Of a stretch of DNA of 64,000 bases, positions 32,523 to 43,629 are shown in pieces (position 1 is the stretch's first letter; every line of letters begins with the position of its first letter). A program made the position numbers and the translations under genes. Below the pieces are notes generated by a model. The model did no database searches, was not told where the DNA came from, and was given only the letters and a program-made list of their open reading frames with translations. The stretch is taken from assembly GCA_017654735.1 (NCBI GenBank), contig JADPYG010000088.1:2232001-2296000 (forward strand), written 5' to 3'. Origin of the DNA: Vishniacozyma victoriae. Its lineage: Eukaryota; Basidiomycota; Tremellomycetes; Tremellales; Bulleribasidiaceae.

Positions 32523-33042
32523 ATGAATCCAGCAGCACCAGCACCAGCGCCAACGGCGACATCGTCCCAATTCGATCCTTCTTCATCACCACTACATCCA
32601 CCTTCGGTCATGCATAACGCCCGTGTCCTTTCATCACTCGCTACTGTACGTCTCAACCTCTCTACCGGTCCAAGCTGATGAAATAGCTAGCGGCCTGTGC
32701 ATCAGGATTAGTAGCCGGAATCTTAGGTTTGACAAACTTCTACGGCTTCGCCTTGTACATTCTCACGGCACTTTCCTCGGCAGCTACTGTTGCAGTGGTC
32801 AAATGTAATCTCGACATTGGAAAGTATGTCCCACAAGCACATGGTGTCAATGTCGGAGCTGGACCCGTTAGTGGAGGAGGTGGGGGTGTGGTGCTTTGGA
32901 AAGGATGGTGGGCGCTCGCTGGCCTTGGACAGGAGAATCTACTGGGATTCTTGTTATTCTGGATTGGAAGTTATGCCCTCATTCACGGTAAGTCTACATC
33001 GCCATGCCTTGGCTGCGAGCTGATGAGGCAGTGTACGACTAA
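32523..33042 (+). CDS. EMC6: ER membrane protein complex subunit 6
   Basis: EMC6 is a core membrane subunit of the EMC insertase for tail-anchored and multipass proteins. The N-terminal Pro/Ala/Ser tail leads to VMHNARVLSSLATLAACASG and GLVAGILGLTNFYGFALYIL, the first hydrophobic hairpin and family hallmark. A second hydrophobic segment follows the Gly-rich loop (ENLLGFLLFWIGSYALIHVYD). The last intron (from GTAAGTCTACAT) restores HVYD before TAA 33040-33042. Two introns are visible. The Gly-rich insertion (VNVGAGPVSGGGGG) before the last helix is larger than in yeast. It converges on NDUFAF3 with only 61 bp between stops. Confidence 0.9.
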
Positions 33043-33103
33043 ATCAAAATATAGATGTGATGCATGATATATGGTACATTGATGTTGTGGCTTCGTGTGA
33101 GAT

Positions 33104-33723
33104 CTATCTACGTCCTCCTGTCCTGGGATCTACTGGTTTCAATGGACATAAAGCTGCTCCTATCGTTCTACCTTCTTCGCTGAGGAGGTTGTACGTCGAA
33201 GCTGCGTTACGCTGTTTGATCAGCGTTATGACCTATCGACGATCGAGATGGACTCACCGAATCCATTACGTCTAGCTGGATACCTAGACTGCTAATGTAG
33301 TCTTTGATCTCCTTTGGCGCTGGCAGCACAGTTTGCCCAGTTCCAAATAATAGAATCTCTACATCATCAGCTCAGCTACCATGCATGTGCAAAGCTTGAC
33401 TGACCCGGCCGAGGAACTACACTCTCAAACACCTGAAATCGCTCTTTAGTCCATCCTTTCCATGCTTCCTCCATTCCACCACTGCCATCTCCTTTAGGCG
33501 GATCGACATTCCATAGTAGCGCCTGATATCCCGCCAGCACTAAGCCCCCCGGTACGACGAGATCGTCCGACAAGTGGAAGCCTTTCGGCGTCAATTTAGC
33601 GATTGTGAGGGATGGTCGATCGGAGGTTTCGAATATATTTTGTAGAGATTGAAGGGGGCGAGTGGTATGTAGACCCCTTGCTGTTAATGGCTGTGCCAGG
33701 CGTGTGACTGATGTTCGAAGCAT
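33104..33723 (-). CDS. NDUFAF3: Mitochondrial complex I assembly factor NDUFAF3-like
   Basis: A mitochondrial assembly factor for the Q module of complex I (Mth938/DUF498 fold). The Met at 33723 gives MLRTSVTRLAQPLTARGLH, an Arg/Ser/Thr-rich presequence ending at RGLHTTRPLQ. An upstream in-frame Met lies at 33783. The core reads GFHLSDDLVVPGGLVLAGYQ, ALLWNVDP, then EILLFGTGQTVLPAPKEIKD and YISSLGIQLDVMDS. After the intron, RNAASTYNLLSEEGRTIGAA completes the domain, ending ...DPRTGGRR with TAG at 33106-33104. The ILLFGTG and MDSRNA..TYN motifs are diagnostic. Presence of this factor implies a classical complex I. Confidence 0.92.
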
Positions 33724-34124
33724 TATGATTGATTCCAATGAGGGATGATGGAGGCATCTACAGCTTCCTATGATGCGCATCATGCAGTCAGGGTGGTATA
33801 TATGTTCCCCCTGTTTAATTGTGATGGTTGTGTTTCAGGTTGGGATGTGTTGATTAAACGCGTTGAATTGACAAGTGTGATTCCTTTCATCAACCTACAC
33901 CTATACATTCACCCTAACGCCTATTCTCACGCCCCTCTTCACGACCCTCACGATAAACCGCCATCGGACAAATAACGATACACCGGTAAACCATACACAT
34001 ACGACCATCTTTCAGGGCAACATTCACGACAACACCAAAACCATCCTTCGCTAAACTCAAGTAAACACCACATACTCGCTTTGGCCACTCCTTTCATCTA
34101 TTTCACGATACATTCACGCGCAAT
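33724..34124. promoter_or_regulatory. Divergent region between NDUFAF3 and the SH3/RA scaffold
   Basis: About 400 bp, CA-rich towards the + strand gene (33880-34100), as in long fungal 5' leaders. No specific site is convincing. Confidence 0.35.
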
Positions 34125-37100
34125 ATGGCTACCGTTGGTATACAGCCATCGCTGAATCCTCAGCAACAGCATCAGCAACGACAATATCATAATCAAATGC
34201 AACAACAACACGTCTATCCGAACCACTCGAATATGGAGGATTCAGATGATGGAGAGGACGAGGAGGATTCAATGGAAGGAGCTATCGATATGAATCAAGC
34301 GCAATTTTATCAGCAGCAACAACAGCAAGCGGCATATTATCAGAATCATCAGCAACAACTTGATGGATCTGGGAGTCAGGGGGAGGCAGGACCGTCGTCA
34401 AGGGTCGCGCAGAATGGCTTGATCACCCATGGGGACATGCAGGAAGGATTAGACGAGGAAGAATACAGTGACGATGATGAGGACGATGAGAGTGAAGCAG
34501 ATATTCCAGATGAAAATATAGACTTCAGTCTTACATACGCATTGTAAGTTGACATTCCCGGTGAGTCGCAGCCAGAACTGACGCGTAGACATACATTCCT
34601 CGCGACAGTCGAAGGTCAGGCATCAGTTGTCAAAGGCGACTCATTGTTACTTCTCGACGACGCCAACTCGTATTGGTGGCTTGTTCGAGTTCTCAAGACT
34701 GAAGACGTCGGGTATATACCTGCTGAAAATATCGAGACGCCTTTCGAACGACTTGCACGATTAAACAAACACCGAAATGTAGAGTTGGCAGCTGCTACAG
34801 CACAGGAAAAATCCGTCGCGGATCGAAACGAGCGAGATAAGCTCAAAGGGTTGATTGCTGGGAAGTCCAAGAGTATAGCCATGGACAGGTCGGGCGAAGG
34901 ATCAAGCGGCGATTCATCAGGTCCAAGACGCGTTATCTTTGCTCCTCCGACATATGTCGATCACCCTGGAAAGACTTGGGTCAGTGATGGTGAATCCGAC
35001 AGCGACGGCGACGAATCTGGCGAAGATGAAATGGACGACCAGCAGGACGAGGCGGACGATCGTCAAGCGGAACAGAGTCGTGCTGCCAATGGAAACATGG
35101 CTGGACAGAGTGTCGGACCCGATATGGAGCCTGATGATGGTGTCGAGTGGGCCGATCAAGCCACTATCGAGCAGCAAAGAAGGATGGTGGCCAACCGACA
35201 ACCTCAAGCCGATGCTTCGGGAGCGGCTCAATCAAACAACCCATACCTTGTCGCACGTCAAAACAGCTCGTCTGACCTCAACGGCCCAAGCAGCCCATAC
35301 GATCCAGCTCATGCCAGCAACGACGTCAAACGAATCACTGTCACGCCAAACGTCGCTCAGGGCGCTAATGGATCCCCACTCCTCCCCAGTGCAGTCATGC
35401 AACAACAACAGAGTGGACCTGGTTCCCGAAACGTCAGCGGCCAATCTACCAACTCGCTACACTCCGTCACTTCCAACTCATCTCTGCGATCGTCTGAGCC
35501 CGGCAGTCCACCGAAGAAAATCAAGAAATCAAGCAAAGAAGATCTTGCCGAGGGCGGCGAGAAAAAGAAGAAGGGTGTCTTGAGCGGTCTATTCTCCCGT
35601 AAGGGTAAAGACAAGGACAAGAAGGGAATCTCGAGTTCGGATAAGCGAAACTCTGAAGATAGCCAGGCTAGTGTGGTTGAAGGCTCGCCTGCCAGTCAGT
35701 CAAGGTACTCGCTTGACGAATCGCCCAAACGACCCATGGTCACGATTAATGAGCGACAAGAGAATCAACAAGCTCAACCTGCCGCTGCTGTTCAGCACAG
35801 CTATCGACTACAACAGCGTGATCAGGCATTACAGCAGTCGTATAGCAGCAAGTACCTCAAGAGTTCGCCTTCCTCCGACAGTACCTCACCTATCGCCGAA
35901 CAAGCTGCCGCTGCCGTCGCACAGTCTGCTGCTGCCATGCGTCTATCAGCTATGAATAGTGGATCCACAAATCGTCCTCCGAGTCTCATGGTCTCGCCAA
36001 ATCCCGCCGGACCACCCCTGCTCAACGTCATGCGAGTCTTTGCTGGTGATCATATTCGATCAGAAGCGAGCTTCAAGACTGTGCTACTCAACGAGACGAC
36101 AACGAGCTCCGACCTCATTCGACAAGCAATGCAGCGATTCAGTCTCAAGGGTGCTGCCGAACCGAGTGCCGATACTATGTACTACCTCACTATCAAGGAT
36201 ATGAGCGGTGAAGAGATGGAACTTACTTCGCCTGAAAAGCCATTACCTGCTTTCCAGGAGGTAGTAGCTCGATGGTCCGAGGACGACGACACGCACGTCA
36301 AGAAAGTCAAGCGATCGAGCATCTCCAGTATTTCGAGTATGATGAGTTTGTCGAATCACCCAGCAATTGCCAAGCTTGGTATGAACGATTACGGAGACGA
36401 TTCGGCAGTCAAGATCTATCTCAATAGGCGCAGACCTGGGTCGATGCAGGTTGGCAACGGTATGCCTGAACCGCCAAGCGAATTCTCCAGTTACAACACT
36501 CCGCTATCTACCGTTCAAGAGTCCTCACCAGGCAAGGCGCTCGCTCTACAAGATGGATCCGGTATTTCCACACCGCCAAGACGTAATCCCGGTCTTACCG
36601 TCAATGTCGGTTCGTCGCAAGCTTCCCCTGAACGATTCTCGTCACCTTCCGCCAAGTTTACAATCCAATTGCTCATTCATCAATCTGATTTACCCGATGG
36701 ATCCGCTTTCGATCCTGCTTCCGGTAGTATCCTTTCAAGGCAGGTTGTACGTGATCGAATGGCTGCTGGGCATCCTAGTCCGTCCATGGGTCCTGAGCCT
36801 CGGAAAAGGTTGTTTATCTTGCCTCGAAACGCTACTGTTGTGGAAGCTATCGAGCAGGGTTTGGAGAGGTTCGGGATCCTGGAGGGAGTGGTAGATGGAG
36901 GTGATGATGTTGAGGGTAAAGTTGGGGATAGAAGGAGTGGGACCAAAGTCAGGTATTCCCTGTCTGCTGTTCGTGATGGTGATGGTGAGTTTTTTCTTTC
37001 CTCTGATGTATTGACGCTCATGACAGAACGCGCGTTGTTCCCATCAAGCAAGCTCCTCGAAGCATACACTATCCCTCCCAAGATGCGACCTGTCGAGAAA

Positions 37101-38567
37101 TCGACCACAAAAGAACAACGACGTCGATCGCGAGATGTCAGCCTTACTCTCGGTGATGCTGGCGAGGTATTGCCCACGGATCCAGTCTTTATCCTCCGGA
37201 GGGTTAACCCTAAATCGTTTGGCTCACGTATCCTCAACCCAGGTACATTGCAATCTCAGCAGCGTCAACAGCCTTCATCGCTGGAAACACCTCGGGCTAG
37301 CGATCGGAACCCCAAATCACCCCAAGAGATTATCGCTGCTCAACGCGCTGCATCTCGAGCAACACAGGAAGCACTTATCTCGGCACAAGAGAACCAATCT
37401 CAGGGTGTCGATGTGGTGGTTCGCGACAAGGGGACGATTCGGTCTTCTCGACTACTGGAGGCGAATGGTGCAGAGGTACTTCGATACTCGTACATTGACG
37501 ACGAGGGTGAGACTTATGATATTTCGGAATTGTTAGAGGAGGAATGGGGTTCAGAAGCTGTCGAATCTCCCGAACAACTCTCGCCACCTAAATTTGCTCG
37601 TCAAGGCACCGATCAGTCCATCTATCATACTGCCCCCTCGACTCCTCTAGAAGGTTTGGACAGACCGATATTGGGTGGTCGTCAACCCAGTTCGACCGCG
37701 AGTGGATCTTATGACCTTCTGCATTCCGTCGTTCAGCGATCTGCTGGCCAGCCCGACTCGAACCTTGAAGAGAGACTTCATAGGGTCATTGATAAAGCCA
37801 AGAGCACGTCCTCGATGAAGTCGAGTTCGTCTATGGATTCTGTTGATGCTGTTCGACCTACCATCACTAGTAATACGAGTTACGGTAGTTATACTAGTAA
37901 TGGACGGACGACACCTACGTACAATGGGAATGGTCGATCAACACCCAACGGACAAGCCTCAGGTCGGACCACACCACAAGCTAGAAATCTGTCGCCATTG
38001 CCTGAAGGACGAGAAGCGGATCTCACACCACGTTCATCGTCCCGTCAGCAGAATTTCCAGAATACCGCTGCAACTGTCAACAGGATTATTTCAAGGCATC
38101 GTCAACAACCTTCAATAGCGTCTCTCATGTCGGATCTCTCGGTCCCAGCGCCGCATGACGACGACGAAGGTTCATCAACACCTCGAACAGCTACTTCCTC
38201 CACACACCCCACTCCGCCATTATCATTAAACGGTAATGGGGGTATCTATCGTCGAGCCGTATCGACCTCTCCATCCCCATACCCCCGAGCTCCAATTTCT
38301 TACTCAGACGATTTCGGGATCAAAGCATTACTCGCTATTGTCGAGGCTCGAGCGAAAGACCTGGGAATGAAGAGGGTTCAATTGAAGGACAGTGATGAAG
38401 TTGAGAAATACTTGATTGGGGACAAAGTTGTGATGGATACTGTTCATCCGGCTATCAAAGGGTGTTTTGCAGATATTCAATCGAGGTTGGATAAATTCGA
38501 TGAGGAGGTGGATGATCTACTAGCCCAGGTAGGTAGGAGGAATAGGGGCAGGAAAGTAAAGGAGTAA
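34125..38567 (+). CDS. SH3 and Ras-association domain polarity scaffold
   Basis: A large scaffold of roughly 1,430 residues. Residues 1-140 are Gln-rich then Asp/Glu-rich. One intron after TYAL joins to HTFLATVEGQASVVKGDSLL and LLDDANSYWWLVRVLKTEDV, an SH3 domain, then GYIPAENIETPFERLARLNK. A long Ser/Gln-rich region follows. Near residues 630-720, NVMRVFAGDHIRSEASFKTV and LLNETTTSSDLIRQAMQRFS form a Ras-association-like (ubiquitin-fold) domain. A second globular piece near TIQLLIHQSDLPDG to ERFGILEGV may be another. The C-terminus has a coiled segment (ADIQSRLDKFDEEVDDLLAQ) and a basic end at TAA 38565-38567. The SH3 resembles fungal polarity factors of the Tea4/Bud14 kind, which is an inference. 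A 42-nt stop-free intron lies at 36985-37026. Confidence 0.78.
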
Positions 38568-38889
38568 TTTCCATAAGACGTGATAGAACGTCTTTGATAT
38601 TGGGATAGGGAGGGGACGAAGAAATTGTTTAAAAGACTGTTTATTGGATTTGAATACTTTTGGATATATGGTAATGCTGCTCTTTCATCTGTAGAATATA
38701 TCTTTTGGTAATGACTGTAATGAATTGCTATGGACTTGATATGTGTCGTGGTCCCGGATATGTGCCCGCTGGTTGGTTCAACCTATGCAAAGTGCAGGCA
38801 AGGACTCCAGACCGCCTGCGTCACAGGTCATCCCGTGTTCTTCCATCATAACATCGTCAGACAGTATATACATAATACAAACACTAAAG
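38568..38889. other. 3' region of scaffold gene and promoter of orphan gene
   Basis: No gene here. It contains the left copy of the 54-bp direct repeat (38691-38744), then a short leader before the orphan gene ATG at 38890. Confidence 0.5.
38691..38744 (+). repeat. Direct repeat, left copy (partner at 40082-40135)
   Basis: This 54-bp segment matches 40082-40135 at 47 of 54 positions by my alignment, with an identical core of TCTTTTGGTAATGACTGTAA. The two copies have the same orientation and flank the orphan gene. Weaker similarity extends leftward (TTTGAATACTTTTGG versus TTTGAGTACTTTGG). Confidence 0.85.
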
Positions 38890-39927
38890 ATGCCTTCAAA
38901 CAAGATCAGCAAGCAAGCGTCCAACACCAAATTCCAAACCTCGACGTGCGGACCTGGCCTGGTGAAAGTCACGACCAATAGCAACTCAACGCCAAATTCG
39001 ACACCAGTGAAACGTGCTGCTCTTGGACCTCTGGGTAGTTACGATATCAAGGGCCTCACGCGTGTGAAAGTGAAGAGCGCACCAGGGACGAAGGCGTCGA
39101 TAGTGGGCGAGTCAACCGGTCTGTCCGAGATACGCGCCACGCAGGATCAGACGGAAGTGGTGAGTCATGATTTCTATGGCCAAACTGGCAGCTGATGCCG
39201 GTGCAGGACATGAGAAGGAGAATGGAGACGTCCGTCAGGCGGGAAGTCGATATACTCGGAAAGAAACTGCGGAAGGAGCTCAATATGGGTCTGTCGGGTG
39301 CCTCTCAATCGCTCGCTAGTCTATCAGCAGAAGTAGCACGCATACAGGCAAGTGCAGCAATCGACAAGCCTATAGCAATGAATACTAATTCAAGGTCGAT
39401 CGACATCTTGACGGACGTCATGTGGTGCTTCTAGGCGCATACTGCTACATCAATGCGATGATCACGGGTCAACCATCCGGAACGCCGGACGAAGGGTCGA
39501 GCCATGTAAGCCTTTCCGTTCCCCGAACAGAATCAGAGCCTGATCTAACTCCTAGGTTGAGAAACTAGTGAAACTAGCCACAAACAAGACTGGCCTGATA
39601 AAAACGAATCCTGAAGTCGCAGACATCTTGTCGGTCGAATCAGCCAAACGTATCACCACAATCATCGATGTCCAACGAAGACACTTCGAGGCGCATCCAA
39701 ACCTTGTGCCGGCGGTCCTAATCAAGAAGCTATTTCTGATTGAGCGCGCTATGCGGAGCGCTTATCATCAAGATCTCGGCGTGATGGTGGAGCTGCTCGA
39801 AGTGGTGTTGGTGGTCACACCTCTGAAGAATAAGAAGGAGTTTATTGATACATGGAAGAACGAGGATCTAGATGGATGGGACTGTTTTGATCAGATACAG
39901 ATCAATCGATTCCTTAGATCCGACTGA
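38890..39927 (+). CDS. Orphan protein, unknown function, with a GC-AG intron
   Basis: I do not recognise this family. Exon 1 gives MPSNKISKQASNTKFQTSTC and a basic Ser/Thr/Pro-rich region to RATQDQTEV. After a GTGAGT intron a helix follows, DMRRRMETSVRREVDILGKK and LSGASQSLASLSAEVARIQ. The next intron must be 39348-39394, with a GC donor, because only that joins to VDRHLDGRHVVLLGAYCYIN. The last exon encodes a helical region with IERAMRSAYHQDLGVMVELL and ends INRFLRSD (TGA 39925-39927). No signal peptide or membrane span is visible. The gene lies exactly between two 54-bp direct repeats. A lineage-restricted gene is likely. Confidence 0.65.
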
Positions 39928-40380
39928 GGTGATGAGCTCACGGTCTCAGTAGGGAGGGATCTGAGGCAGTAGAGGTCCGGAGCCAAGGCGGAAACATGGA
40001 GAGGGGGCTACACTTCCAATAGGCAGTTGTTTTCGTTCCTGTGATAAATTGACTTTGAGTACTTTGGTGTTGTTCATGCTCGTAGGGTACATCTTTTGGT
40101 AATGACTGTAAATAATTGCTACGGACTTAATATGTATGATGCTTTCTCTTATCTCCTCACTTTGGCAGACTATCCTGGAGCTCAGTGTGATTTAACATAA
40201 AAGACTCGTTATCGACAAAGACCGCGTCGAGTACAATGGAAGTAAGTGAATGAGGTGATCAGGTGAGCTATTCCATGAGTTTTTGGGATGTTTGGAGATG
40301 AAAGCGCCTAGGAAACCTCTAGTGAATGATCGTTAATCAGTGCATGAAATCCTAGATACTCTACAAGATTCACATAATCA
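39928..40380. other. Gene-free stretch after the orphan gene
   Basis: Contains the right copy of the direct repeat (40082-40135). On the other side is the 3' region of the RGG/polyproline gene, whose stop is at 40381. No other feature is supported. Confidence 0.5.
40082..40135 (+). repeat. Direct repeat, right copy (partner at 38691-38744)
   Basis: Same orientation as the left copy, 1,391 bp away, 47 of 54 matches. It lies about 155 bp after the orphan gene stop, whereas the left copy lies about 125 bp after the scaffold gene stop. The two copies therefore occupy matching positions downstream of two genes. Confidence 0.85.
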
Positions 40381-42929
40381 TTATCGTCCACCTCTACCTC
40401 TTCCCCCTCTACCCCGACTCTCACCCCTGCCTCCGCCTCTCCCTCCTCTTCCCCTTCCACCCCGCCCGTGTCCATGCCCGTGATCATCATGATACTCATC
40501 GCGACCTTTATACCCACTCCCACTGCCATTTCTCTCTTTATAAGGTCCACCACGTTCTTTACGTGCAGGAGGCCTGTTCGACCATGGTTCGGTCCCCATT
40601 CGATCATGTAATTCATGTGGCGGTGGTGGAGGTGGTGGTGGGAAATCATATCCGTATCCCCTCGGTGGTGGAGGTGGGGGTGGTGGTCCATAGCCATGAA
40701 AATGAGGCGGTGGTGGTGGCGGTAGTGGTGGAAGCCGATGATCATGTTCGTACGCGTACCCGTGTACTACAGCTGGTGCCGGAATAGGCGTAGCGACCAC
40801 AGCAGGTAGCACGGCTGGAAGCAGTTTCTCGAGACTCGCAATCTGAGCCTTGAGGACATCAAGAGTAGCCAGGACCGTAGCGGGATCAATCACTGCTACA
40901 GGAGCGGCAACAGGTGCAGCGGGAGCAGCAGGTGGCGCTGATTCCTGTGGTCGATTATACTCTAAAGTTGAAGGTCGGGTATAAGTATCCTCTCGATATC
41001 CTCTAGGTTCGGCTACTGCTCGAGCATAAGTCTGCGGAGGAGGTGCTGACGGTCGAGATCGTGAATATTCCGATCTGGTAGGTGAAGATTGTAGGCTGGC
41101 CATGCGAGCACGCCTTCTCGCTTCGTATGCTGCTTCGTCCTGGGTTCGTGCGACAACTTGAGCGGCGGCGCCGGCGTCGGTAGATCGATACCAACCATCA
41201 CCGCCTTTACCTGTTGATGTTGGTCGGGTATTATGAGTATACTCGTTCTTTACCGCATCTCTACCTGAGTATCCTGATGGCCCTCGAGGAGCGGGAACAG
41301 AGTGAGCCTCATGTGATCGATGTTCTGACGGACCATGTGGTCTGTCATCAGTCATCATGCCCACACGTGTACGTACGATCTGGGATGATCATCTCGCCCG
41401 TGTCGATCTTGTCGACCAGGTGACCGCGAGACTCGTCGATGACCATGTCCACGCCCACGATCATGTGATTCATGTCGCGTTCGATCCGATATCCTCTCGT
41501 GCAATGAAAGCTGCCTCTCCATACGCTGTGGCTGGGGTGCCGAAGACCTCGAATCATATACATCCCATTCACCTTCTTCTTGCTCGGACCTGACTGATTG
41601 CCTATCTTTATCTTGATGCTGGTCCCTCTGAGCAGGTTCTGCAGGTTTCTGATGCGCCGAGACTGCTGCCCTATATCGTTTCTGCTCTTCATTCTCGTTT
41701 TCAGGCCTATCCTCTCGATCTCGTTTGGTACCGTTCGTAGCATTCATGTTGTCGTCATTGCCGTCTGCTCGTTTTGGAGCATCGCGATCTCGTGGACTTT
41801 GGCTGATACCATCCCTCTTTGATGCGAGTAGACGTTCCTTGAGGATAGCAGCTCGAGAAGCAGCACTTTGTACGGTCTCGTTGGCATCCTGGGGCCCATC
41901 CGTGGTAGGTGGCGCGGGCGGTGCGGGAGTAGCTGGTGGAGGCGGTTTATCCGTCGACACGGAAGGTCGAGTTGACCCCTCCTCCTCCCTTGATCCTGTC
42001 AATTTAACGAGCTCCTCATACGCATGATCACTAGCCGCTGGATCTTGAGATTTCAAGAATTTCTCAGCGACTTGAGCGAGTTTCGACATTTCCAATCCAG
42101 ACATGCTATTTACCGATTTCCGACTAGCAGCCACTTGTTCCTTGAATCGACGTAATTTGTCTAGCGAGTCCAAAGGCGATTTGGTCGCAGGAGATAGGAC
42201 GAGGGATGGAGACCATGATGCCGTTGCCGGAGTCTTGATAGCTTCTCTCGGTGTGCCGGCGGGTGTCAAGTTCAATGGAGCCGGTCTTGAGGATCTACTC
42301 AAATCGTCTCTGGAAGGGGTATTCGTAGAGGCCGAATTTGGGGTTCGGGCGGGATTCAATGGCGAGCTAACGGATGGTGTAGCTTGAGGTATCAAGCTCA
42401 ATCGAGAAGGATGGACTTTGTAACTTGGGCTGTTTACCTCGGAACTAGCTGACGTTGCACTTTCCGCTTTCGGATTCGGATCGGGATGTGATTCGGGAGC
42501 GGTCGTGTATTCGCTAGTGGTAGCATCGATCACACTATTTCGACTTGAAGCAGACGACCATTGATCCGCTTTTGGGGGTAATTTCGTCTTCATACTCGCA
42601 GGTCCAGTAGGTGCAAGTCCAGTACTGACTGGTACAGATCGTTTCGTAGGACTTGGACTCCTTGGAGATCTCCTCCCATTCCCATTTGCATATCCATTTG
42701 AATATGTATATTCTCTTCCAGTCATTTGAGGTTGTATAGGAGCACTAGTCGGTCCATTAGATCCATAATGATTCTGCCTATTCCTAGTATTTGCACTAGC
42801 AGAATTGGAATCCGAGCTGAAAGCAGGTGGTCCACTCCCGCTACCACTTGGACCGGCGTGCGATCGTTTCGTGGACCAGTGCGGATCGTAATTTGACCCT
42901 TTATACCTCCCTGATGGATCCGATGGCAT
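40381..42929 (-). CDS. RGG-box and polyproline low-complexity protein
   Basis: Two long exons are joined by a 35-nt intron near 41390-41356. The start MPSDPSGRYKGSNYDPHW (ATG 42929) is chosen because it lies closest to conserved-looking sequence; MLSTDQSRRC at 43001 is in frame. The N-terminal half is Ser/Pro/Asn-rich and includes a short helical part, SLDKLRRFKEQVAASRKSV and LEMSKLAQVAEKFLKSQD. The second half has EAAYEARRRARMASLQSSP, DPATVLATLDVLKAQIASLE, three polyproline runs alternating with His/Tyr/Gly, and a C-terminal RGG/GRGG box ending at TAA 40383-40381. RGG boxes bind RNA and drive phase separation, so an RNP role is plausible. I cannot name a family. The gene is divergent from an NKAP gene. 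Confidence 0.72.
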
Positions 42930-43629
42930 TGTGTAAAGTGCGAGGCCGGGGAATGAGGGTGGCTCGGATACACACCGACGAGACTGGTCTGTGCTTAGCA
43001 TTGTACGTTGTGGATGAATGTATTGCAGAGTGTGGCTCAGAGATCGAGAGGTGTTAGATTAGGTGAGGAATGAATGGGGTAAGAGGGACTTACAGATCAA
43101 GTTGCTCCCTTTGGCTCCCAAAGCTATGCCGAATCAACGACGAAAGGGCGGATCACAAAGGAGCTCGTATTTGCGGGCCGGGCGTAACGGAACCCAGCTG
43201 AATGAGAGATAGATTTGAAAATAGAAGTCAAGATACAAAGACTGTCTACAATGACCACTTTGATCATAAGTTTGGTGATGAAGAGAGGGAGAGATAGTTC
43301 TGAATTTGATGAAACGGGGATCAATTGGATTCATGTAATGACGTCAACTTTCCCACGGCTTTTTGGTTCAGTAAAAGAGGTATGATACATCACAGCAGGG
43401 TCTATGCATACTCAATAGCTCACTGATACATCTCATCATAGTACTATATCTTCCATATCAATTTGGAAGCTGCAGGTGCTCTGAAAGGTGAGATGTATGA
43501 ATTGGCCAAATAATGATTTTGTAGTTGATTCAGTTGAATTCGGCGCGTGTCGCATGTCACTTTGCGCGAACCCTGTCTAAAGTTACGTCAATTATACATC
43601 AACTTATATTTCAAGACATTAAACAGGAG
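42930..43629. promoter_or_regulatory. Divergent promoter of RGG protein and NKAP-like gene
   Basis: About 700 bp with no supported gene. A perfect TGACGTCA palindrome lies at 43339-43346. The RGG protein may start upstream (43001). The rest is AT-rich with no repeat that I can support. Confidence 0.45.
43339..43346. promoter_or_regulatory. CREB/ATF-type palindrome TGACGTCA
   Basis: A perfect eight-base palindrome bound by ATF/CREB bZIP proteins in fungi and animals. It lies about 290 bp upstream of the NKAP-like gene and 410 bp upstream of the RGG gene. A single short site may be chance. Confidence 0.35.
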
